A stretch of DNA of 64,000 bases from JABDQA01 sp963824415 (lineage in GTDB: Bacteria; Desulfobacterota; Desulfobulbia; Desulfobulbales; Desulfocapsaceae): NCBI GenBank assembly GCA_963824415.1, contig CAWGPM010000005.1, forward strand, positions 62,001 through 126,000, given 5' to 3'. Position numbers and translations under genes: made by a program. This document shows, piece by piece, positions 54,879 to 61,821 of the stretch (position 1 is the first letter of the stretch; each line of letters opens with the position of its first letter). The notes below the pieces were generated by a model that was given only the letters and a program-made list of their open reading frames with translations, searched no databases and was not told the DNA's origin.

Positions 54879-55160
54879 ACATCAGGCGATATGGATTCTT
54901 CGAACCATACCTAATCTAGTACTCATAGGCAGGCAGTCAAGATACGCTGCCTGACGAGGTATCTGGATTAACGAACTCCAATAACGCCAAAAACTTTGTA
55001 AGATACCATCATTTTAGTAGATGTTCCATCTATTTATTGGAGAGCCCCAGGTTTTTCTTAGCTTGTAAAAGAAAGATATAATGGCTATTTTTGCGGTTAA
55101 CATGAAGCCGGATAGGCGTAATTATCCATTTATCAATCAGTTTCTCCCATAGAGGCAGGT

Positions 55161-56021
55161 ATGCAGACACCTTTATTAAGACGGTTCGTATTTTCGGCCG
55201 CTCTATGTGCAGTTGCAGCGCCGCTTGCGGTCGCACAGACCGGCTCTGGCCCGGAGCTGCTTATCGAACAAACCGGTCAATGGCAGCTTCCCTATGCTCC
55301 GGCCGACATCGTGCAGTCAGTTGACGGCGCCCGGATCTTTGTTCTCACCGACAACAACCGGATCCTGATCTATGAGCCCAACGGCCAGCTCAAGGGCAGT
55401 GTTGAGGTCGCGCCCGGTGTTACCGCAATCGAAAGCGACGCCCGGGGAGAAAATCTGCTGCTTATCGACGCTGACAACAAAACGCTGAGCTCTTTCGCTA
55501 TCGATTTTGTTGCCGAGATCGACATTGCCGGCTCACCCCTTAAGGGCAATCCCGATGCGCCGGTTACCATTGCGGTATTCAGCGATTTCGAATGACCCTA
55601 TTGCGGCAAAGTTGCGCCGCTTCTCGAGCAGGTGCTCGAAAAAAATCCTGAAACCGTCAAGCTCGTGTTCAAAAACATGCCGCTGCGCTTTCATCAGTTC
55701 GCCGATCCCACTGCCCGTGCAGCCCTGGCCGCGGCCAAACAAGACAAGTTCTGGGAATTTCATGATGAATTGTTTAAAGCTGAAAAACTGAGCAACGAAC
55801 TGATCACCAATATCGCAGTCAAACTTGGTCTGGATATGGCCAGATTCAACAGCGATATGAACTCCGCCGAGGTCAAACAGCAGATTGCCAAGGATCTAAG
55901 CGATGCCCAACAGGCGGGCGTTACCGGAACACCCACCATATTCATCAACGGCAAGAAGCTTAAAAATCGATCCATGCAGGGTTTTCAGGACGCAATTAAC
56001 AGAGAACTGAGCGGTAAATAA
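55161..56021 (+). CDS. DsbA-like thiol-disulfide selenoprotein (UPYC active site)
   Basis: A 286-aa exported protein if UGA 55593-55595 (codon 145) is read as selenocysteine. It has a signal peptide (1-25, ending AVAQ) and a ~90-residue beta-rich segment with propeller-blade-like sequence (ARIFVLTDNNRILIYEPNG). Then a DsbA/thioredoxin fold begins with GNPDAPVTIAVFSDFE, the UGA, then PYCGKVAPLLEQV, giving U-P-Y-C in place of the usual C-P-Y-C. The cis-Pro loop GVTGTPTIFING follows and the frame ends normally. UxxC DsbA-like selenoproteins are known from deltaproteobacteria. The start follows GAGGCAGG. Confidence 0.9.
55593..55620 (+). promoter_or_regulatory. UGA codon with candidate SECIS hairpin of the DsbA-like gene
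   Basis: Seven nt after the UGA starts a GCGGC-N8-GCCGC hairpin (55603-55620) with a G in its loop. The stem is short (5 bp) and nearer to the UGA than the usual model, so this element is less certain than the coding evidence. Confidence 0.5.
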
Positions 56022-56055
56022 CGCCGACAGACGACGCGAGGTACATAGATAATAC

Positions 56056-57039
56056 ATGACCGGACACCCCGAATCGAGGGAACTGCAATTCGATGACAAT
56101 GAATTGGCCTCAACCCTTTATGGCGATCTAAACAAAAACCTCCAGATATTGGAGAACGGGGCGGGAGTCAAAATCCATGTTCGCGGAACCAGAGCGAAAA
56201 TCACCGGTTCCCAGCACGATGTCATAATCGCTGCCAATCTGCTCAATCAGCTCTACGATCTTATCACCACCGGTTATCCGGTCTACTCGTCCGACTTTGC
56301 CTTTGGCTTGAAGATCCTTCAGGCCAACGGTAAAGCGCGGCTCGATCGGATTTTTCTGGACAAGGTCTACGTGACCACCAGAAACCGGGTTATCTCCCCC
56401 AAAACCCCAAACCAGAAAATCTATATCGACGCCATCAGAGAAAACGATATCGTTTTCGGCATTGGCCCGGCGGGCACCGGCAAAACCTACCTGGCTGTGG
56501 CCATGGCGGTCTCCGCCTTGGCCAGTGAAAAAGTGCGCCATATCATCCTTACCCGGCCGGCCGTCGAAGCCGGTGAAAAACTTGGTTTTCTTCCCGGGGA
56601 TCTGGCCAAGAAGGTGGACCCCTACCTGCGCCCGCTAAACGATGCCCTGATAGATATGGTGGGACCGGAAAAAGCCTATGACCTGATCGACCAGGGCACC
56701 ATCGAGATCGCACCTCTGGCCTTTATGCGCGGCAGAACGCTGTCCAATGCTTTTATTATCCTGGACGAGGCCCAGAATACCACCCGGGAACAGATGAAAA
56801 TGTTTCTGACCCGTATTGGCTTCGATTCCCGGGCAGTGATTACCGGCGACATCACCCAGGTCGATCTGCCGGTACAACAGAAATCAGGACTGATTCAGGC
56901 CGAGTCACTGCTACACGATATCATCGGGATCGGTTTCTGCCATTTCACCAAAGCCGATGTGGTCAGGCACCCGCTTGTCCAGAAAATCATTCACGCCTAC
57001 GAAACAAACGGTAAAAACAACCAAAATACAGAAAATTAA
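56056..57039 (+). CDS. phoH: PhoH-like ATPase
   Basis: A 327-aa cytosolic P-loop protein. N-terminal KH-like part (GVKIHVRGTRAKITGSQHDV), then Walker A GPAGTGKTYLAVA, RPAVEAGEKLGFLPGD and Walker B FIILDEAQNTT. It is the usual partner of YbeY, encoded 44 bp downstream, and thought to act with it in rRNA/RNA metabolism. Confidence 0.95.
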   Translation: MTGHPESRELQFDDNELASTLYGDLNKNLQILENGAGVKIHVRGTRAKITGSQHDVIIAANLLNQLYDLITTGYPVYSSDFAFGLKILQANGKARLDRIFLDKVYVTTRNRVISPKTPNQKIYIDAIRENDIVFGIGPAGTGKTYLAVAMAVSALASEKVRHIILTRPAVEAGEKLGFLPGDLAKKVDPYLRPLNDALIDMVGPEKAYDLIDQGTIEIAPLAFMRGRTLSNAFIILDEAQNTTREQMKMFLTRIGFDSRAVITGDITQVDLPVQQKSGLIQAESLLHDIIGIGFCHFTKADVVRHPLVQKIIHAYETNGKNNQNTEN

Positions 57040-57083
57040 TTAGCTTATTTGATGTTATTTTTAAATTTTATATTGAAGCTGTT

Positions 57084-58274
57084 ATGCCGCTTAATCTGAT
57101 CAACCACCATGCGCAGCTCAGCACAGCCACCGCGAGCCGCTGCCGGCGCGCCGCCCTCTGTTTCATGAACCGCATGGGGGTCGCCGAAACTCAGCTCAGC
57201 CTGGTGCTCACCACCGACGAGGAAATGGCTGAATTCAACGGCCGCTATCGCAATCAGCCCAAAACGACGAACGTTCTGAGTTTTGCCTTCGCTGGCAGCG
57301 ACGATCCAGCTGTGCAATCGCTTTTTGAACGAGAGCTTGGCGACATTGTAGTCTCTCTGGACACCGCGGCCGCCGAGGCAAAGCTCTATGATCTCTCGCT
57401 GCAGCAGCGCCTGGACTGGTTAATCGCTCACGGTCTTCTGCATCTACTGGGTTTTGACCATGAAGGCTCTGAGCAGGCTGCAACAACGATGTACGAAAAA
57501 GAGCAGGAACTGCTAACCGAATATAACTTGAGAAGGAGTTCGATCATGCCACATCTTGCCGTCAATGTAGACCACGTTGCCACCATCCGCCAGGCCCGGG
57601 GCATCCGCGAGCCGGACCCGGTCACCGCAGCCGCCATCTGCGAAATGGCCGGGGCCCAGGGCATCGTCGTTCATCTTCGTGAAGACCGCCGCCATATTCA
57701 GGACCGTGATGTCAGACTCCTGAAGGAGACGGTCAAAACCAAACTGAACCTGGAGATGGGCGCGGCCAAATCGATAATTGATTTTGCCCTCGAGCTGAAA
57801 CCGGACATGGTCACCCTCGTTCCCGAAAAACGTAAAGAGCTCACCACCGAAGGCGGCCTCGATGTCGTTTCTCAAAAAAAGAAATTAGCCAGAACCATCA
57901 GCAAGATGGACAAGGCCGGTATCCCGGTTTCTCTTTTTATCGACCCCGACAGGGCCCAGATCAGGGCCGCTGACGAAGTGGGCGCAACCTTTGTGGAACT
58001 CCACACCGGCACCTACGCGGACGCTGAAGACGAGATCCGGCAGCTGGAAGAATTCGATCTGCTCAGCCAGGCCGCCGAAGAAGCTTACCTGCTCGGCTTG
58101 CGCGTCAATGCGGGGCATGGCCTTAATTATCACAACACCGGCCCCATTGCCGCCCTCGACCCCGTCGAAGAGCTCTCCATCGGCCACGCGATTATCAGCC
58201 GATCGGTTTTCAGCGGACTCGACCAGGCCGTGCGGGATATGTGTGCAATTGTCGAGAGCAGCACGCTTTACTGA
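57084..58274 (+). CDS. ybeY-pdxJ: YbeY-PdxJ fusion: rRNA-maturation RNase and pyridoxine 5'-phosphate synthase in one frame
   Basis: A 396-aa frame without internal stop. Residues 1-154 are YbeY with the zinc motif HGLLHLLGFDH and the KTTNVLSFAF segment. Residues 155-396 are a complete PdxJ, from MPHLAVNVDHVATIRQARG through VHLREDRRHIQDRDV to the standard C-terminus (NAGHGLNYHN). PdxJ condenses 1-deoxyxylulose 5-phosphate with 3-amino-2-oxopropyl phosphate to pyridoxine 5'-phosphate. AAGGAG stands 7 bp before the internal ATG at 57546, so PdxJ may also be made alone. Either a true fusion or a lost stop codon. Confidence 0.9.
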   Translation: MPLNLINHHAQLSTATASRCRRAALCFMNRMGVAETQLSLVLTTDEEMAEFNGRYRNQPKTTNVLSFAFAGSDDPAVQSLFERELGDIVVSLDTAAAEAKLYDLSLQQRLDWLIAHGLLHLLGFDHEGSEQAATTMYEKEQELLTEYNLRRSSIMPHLAVNVDHVATIRQARGIREPDPVTAAAICEMAGAQGIVVHLREDRRHIQDRDVRLLKETVKTKLNLEMGAAKSIIDFALELKPDMVTLVPEKRKELTTEGGLDVVSQKKKLARTISKMDKAGIPVSLFIDPDRAQIRAADEVGATFVELHTGTYADAEDEIRQLEEFDLLSQAAEEAYLLGLRVNAGHGLNYHNTGPIAALDPVEELSIGHAIISRSVFSGLDQAVRDMCAIVESSTLY

Positions 58275-58332
58275 GCTGTTCCCGCTTGCCGATTGACATT
58301 ATAAAAGCTGCTGTGTTAAAGAAATGCACCAT

Positions 58333-58420
58333 GCCTCGGTGGTGGAACTGGTAGACACCAGGGACTTAAAATCCCTTGGGCCTTGCGCCCGTGCGAGTTC
58401 GAGTCTCGCCCGAGGCACCA
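58333..58420 (+). tRNA. tRNA-Leu (anticodon TAA)
   Basis: An 88-nt class II tRNA with encoded CCA: acceptor GCCTCGG/CCGAGGC, anticodon loop ACTTAAAA, long variable arm GGGCCTTGCGCCC, T-arm GAGTTCGAGTCTC. It lies 58 bp past the PdxJ stop. Confidence 0.96.
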
Positions 58421-58875
58421 GCATATTTGCAGGGTGCGCCTCTTCTCAGCTCTCTTTCTTATCTCGTTGCTCATTCGACCAGCTGCCCATTTATGCGTTC
58501 TAATGGGCCTTATTGAACTGGAAATTCCAGATATTTCACTCGAGCGAAGCAACGACTCGTGAAATGCTTGTGTGGCGCCCTCCTGAAATCATTTCTTGCA
58601 TTTTCAAATTGGCCTTATCCTTGCTTTTTAGTCGGCATTGATGCTAAACCATATAAAAACGATACATCAGCAAGTTAGGGTTATTTTTTTATTTGAATTT
58701 TCCATTTTTTTTTGTTCTCGGCAAAAGAAAATAAGGGGTGTAATTTCAATATATACTTCTTGTCAAGTACTACTATGTAGCGATTATATGGGTATTTATA
58801 CCTATTTACTTCTTCCCTCCACTGAGGAACAATTAAAATATAGTGACTGGAAATGAGACTTCTGGGAGGGGCAAA
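58421..58875. other. AT-rich spacer after tRNA-Leu
   Basis: About 450 bp with strongly AT-rich stretches (58680-58850) and no gene, repeat copy or clear terminator that I can support. Confidence 0.4.
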
Positions 58876-59118
58876 ATGGATGAGTACTCTTGGGGACACA
58901 ACAGACCTCCGAAGGGGCTGCCGATCGAAGGTGAAATTGCGATCCAGAAAGTTGACAAGCGGATCCCAAACGACCTGATGCTGCCGTCAGGCACACTGCA
59001 GACCAGGCGAACCAACAGCGCTTTAGGCCATTTCGTTATCTGCAAGGCTTACAAAGAGCCACAACCGCTCAACCTAGTTGAAGACCTGCTGCTGCAGCGC
59101 AACTTCATCATTGACTGA
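58876..59118 (+). CDS. Small hypothetical protein, 80 aa
   Basis: Not recognised. The ATG at 58876 has a strong GGGAGGGG site 5-6 bp upstream, and codon use resembles that of the neighbouring genes, which supports translation. The product is mixed alpha/beta in character with no signal peptide (WGHNRPPKGLPIEGEIAIQK near the N-terminus). The 295 bp after it (59119-59413) contain nothing I can identify. Confidence 0.5.
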   Translation: MDEYSWGHNRPPKGLPIEGEIAIQKVDKRIPNDLMLPSGTLQTRRTNSALGHFVICKAYKEPQPLNLVEDLLLQRNFIID

Positions 59119-59413
59119 GCAATTTTTCAGCACCTTTCTATCTGCCTGAAAAACATCTGAGGCAAGGCTTTGTCTGGTAAGCGCCTCCATCTCCAGTAAT
59201 TCGGCCACTTTAACACGTTATTTTATTTACGATAACGGACTTCTCCACTTTTTCTCACCTCTGTTTACCGATTTGCGATTGGACATCGATCCGCATTTGT
59301 GCTAATATCGGCCGCCTTGCTGAGCTGGAGCCCGATACCGTGACCCGGGTGGAGTTGCCATAACCCGATTTCACCTCATTCCATTTCGCTATTTACATAC
59401 ACAGGAGCCATCA

Positions 59414-59860
59414 ATGGCTGCAAGTACCGATACCCACCAGATTATCCTTACCTCATTTCAGGACGAATATGAGGAGACCAACGATCCCATCTGGGCCTGG
59501 CATGCGATAGATTTCTGTTCCAACTGGCAGAGGAAAACCGGCCAGCTCCTGGCCTACCCGACCTGGGTACAGGATTACCTTTCCATGGTTGCCGACTCGC
59601 TGTTGAAACTGCCCGACGATCGAGGTGAAATCCAGCACGCGCTCGGCACTGCCCTGGGGATTGCCCCCCGGTCAATTTCCGGTTCGATCCAGACGATCCG
59701 TGACAAGGTTTTGTTTTTTGATATTCAGTCACAAATGAAAAACGGCCCAGGGCTCGAAGAAGCAATCGAGCTGACAGCCAAACGTTTTACGCTCTCCCCG
59801 GACGTTGTGCAGAATGTCTATGAACGGTTCAGCAGCACTGGCCTTACATCTAAAAAGTAA
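59414..59860 (+). CDS. Hypothetical helical protein, 148 aa
   Basis: Not recognised. The product is mostly helical and soluble, with a Trp-rich N-terminal part (NDPIWAWHAIDFCSNWQRKT) and a C-terminal helix-turn-helix-like stretch (ELTAKRFTLSPDVVQNVYER). AGGAG precedes the start. It is the first of three rightward genes with the 113-aa and methyltransferase genes; spacing of 210 and 130 bp leaves operon structure open. A DNA-binding role is possible but unsupported. Confidence 0.65.
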   Translation: MAASTDTHQIILTSFQDEYEETNDPIWAWHAIDFCSNWQRKTGQLLAYPTWVQDYLSMVADSLLKLPDDRGEIQHALGTALGIAPRSISGSIQTIRDKVLFFDIQSQMKNGPGLEEAIELTAKRFTLSPDVVQNVYERFSSTGLTSKK

Positions 59861-60070
59861 ACCGGGGCAAGCACATCCAGATAATCCCTTGCTTCCCGGG
59901 TTGGCCTGCACCCAAAGACACCAAAGGAACCAGATGCCTGCTCAGCCTCGCTCAGGTATGCCTGAACGAGCCCACCATTATTGTTGCTCACTGGACCTTA
60001 TCCCCATAAATCTTATTGTCTGCAGTAGATAGGTCTGCAGAGCTCAGGTTCTCATAACGAGGAGTGCACC

Positions 60071-60412
60071 ATGAAATTAATCTTTGTTTACAATGCCGAC
60101 AGCGGCATGCTCAACACGGTCAAGGATATAGGCCATAAGCTGTTCAGCCCGCAAACTTATGACTGTTTTCTGTGCAGCCTGACGCACGGCACGTTTAAAG
60201 AGGACCCGGTCTGGAAATCCTTTCGAGAATCCAGCCCCGTTACAATGGATTTTCTCCATCGCGATGAGTTTGAAAGGCGCTATGACCGTAGGGAAGAATA
60301 TCCGGTGGTGATGAAAGAAACCGACTCCATAGAGATAATTCTGAGCAGGGAGCAGTTAGCTGAACTCAGTTCGCTCGAGGAGCTTATCCAGACAATCAAA
60401 GGTGTCGCCTGA
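60071..60412 (+). CDS. Conserved hypothetical protein with CxxC, 113 aa
   Basis: A member of a small family sometimes labelled GTPase without P-loop evidence. Seen: MKLIFVYNADSGMLNTVKDI, the CFLCSLTHG motif, and a C-terminal SIEIILSREQLAELSSLEEL. There are no nucleotide-binding motifs, so I do not support the GTPase label. The thiol pair suggests redox or metal use. The start follows GAGGAG. Confidence 0.65.
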   Translation: MKLIFVYNADSGMLNTVKDIGHKLFSPQTYDCFLCSLTHGTFKEDPVWKSFRESSPVTMDFLHRDEFERRYDRREEYPVVMKETDSIEIILSREQLAELSSLEELIQTIKGVA

Positions 60413-60542
60413 ACTACTGTGCATTGCCCTTCTGTGCTGCGTCCTAGCCCTGCCAGCAACTGGACAGGCGCCTTCTCATGAAGCAGCCCTCGCGCACATA
60501 CTCCCGGTTTTTTCTGATTAACAATTACAAATCCTTGATCAG

Positions 60543-61781
60543 ATGACAACAATGGATGCACGAACAATGGCGGCGGTGGAGTTCTCACTTGATTGGCAGA
60601 GCCAGTATGGACAGCATCGAGATATCTATTTCCTGGATAAGGTCGATTTCTGGAGAGATGTTTTTCCGGGAAAATTTGCCTGCGAACTCGTGCAGATCCC
60701 TGCGGGACAGACATACAAAGAGACTTTTGAACCGGGCGTTCTGGTTCCGGGCTATTCCGACAAGAAAGTCAAAACCTTCGCCAAATCTCTGATCGATTCT
60801 GATCGACTCGGCGAAACAATCAAACTGGTGGCAGGCAGGTTTTACCCGCAGGGTATTGCCTGGAAACCCCTGAACAGCTTTCCGGAAAGCTTAACACCGA
60901 TGCGCCTGCTTGAGGTCAATGACACTGAAGTGGTGGCGGATATGAACCATCCCCTCTGCGGTGTTCAGCTGGAGCTCAAAGCAACACTGTTTGATACCAG
61001 AGCAATTGGAGCGCAACGGGGTGGAGCACTGCAGGATATAGCAGAGGTCATGACTGCCAATGGTCCCGGCATGCAGGTTCCTGTTTCGGTGGCAGATTTC
61101 TATGACAAGGCAAACTATCCGTTCACCAGGGCAGACACCAGCGCTGATGCTTTGTTTTATCAAAAGCCGAGACTGGTGCACCATCTCGACGAGACCGCAC
61201 GCAGCCACGTTCGAGCCTTCCATGAACGACTGCTGAAGCCGGGGTCAACGGTATTGGATCTTATGGGAAGCTGGGAGTCTCACCTGCCGGATTCTCTGTC
61301 CTCCTGCATCATCGAGGCGGTCGGGCTCAACGAGCAGGAACTCAAGAGCAACGGCAGCCTGAGCAGATATCTGGTGCAGGACCTCAACATGGAGCCCGAA
61401 CTTCCCTACGAGGACCAGAGCTTTGATGCGGTAGTGTGCACCGTATCCATGGAATATCTAATCAAACCCCGGGAAGTCATGGCCGAGCTCGCCCGCATAC
61501 TCAGGCCCGGAGGGGTATGTGCGACAACCGTTTCCGAGCGATGGTTTCCCGGAAAACAGATTGACCCATGGTCGGAACTACACCCCTTCGAACGGCAGGG
61601 CCATGTATTGAGCTACTTTCTCAATCAGCCGGGCTTTGAGAATTTCCATACCGAATCTATTCGTGGGTACCCCCGCCCGTCCGACGACAAATACGGCCCC
61701 AGCCTCGCCCTCTCCGATGCTCTTTACATGATCTGGGCCAACCGTTCGGTCGATAAGCTCCTAAAAACTCCCGGCGCCTGA
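60543..61781 (+). CDS. FKBP/SlyD-like domain fused to SAM-dependent methyltransferase
   Basis: A 412-aa protein. Residues about 60-165 resemble the FKBP/SlyD fold (MNHPLCGVQLELKATLFD matches the NHPLAGxxLxFxV motif). Residues about 215-395 form a class I methyltransferase: VLDLMGSWESHLPD (SAM loop), LVQDLNMEPELPYEDQSFDA, VVCTVSMEYLIKP, LARILRPGG. Substrate unknown. The start ribosome site is weak and an ATG three codons later is equally possible. It converges with the swivel enzyme gene. Confidence 0.8.
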   Translation: MTTMDARTMAAVEFSLDWQSQYGQHRDIYFLDKVDFWRDVFPGKFACELVQIPAGQTYKETFEPGVLVPGYSDKKVKTFAKSLIDSDRLGETIKLVAGRFYPQGIAWKPLNSFPESLTPMRLLEVNDTEVVADMNHPLCGVQLELKATLFDTRAIGAQRGGALQDIAEVMTANGPGMQVPVSVADFYDKANYPFTRADTSADALFYQKPRLVHHLDETARSHVRAFHERLLKPGSTVLDLMGSWESHLPDSLSSCIIEAVGLNEQELKSNGSLSRYLVQDLNMEPELPYEDQSFDAVVCTVSMEYLIKPREVMAELARILRPGGVCATTVSERWFPGKQIDPWSELHPFERQGHVLSYFLNQPGFENFHTESIRGYPRPSDDKYGPSLALSDALYMIWANRSVDKLLKTPGA

Positions 61782-61821
61782 TCCACAACTTTTAGGAGAC
61801 GGGCCATCTTATCCGAAACAG

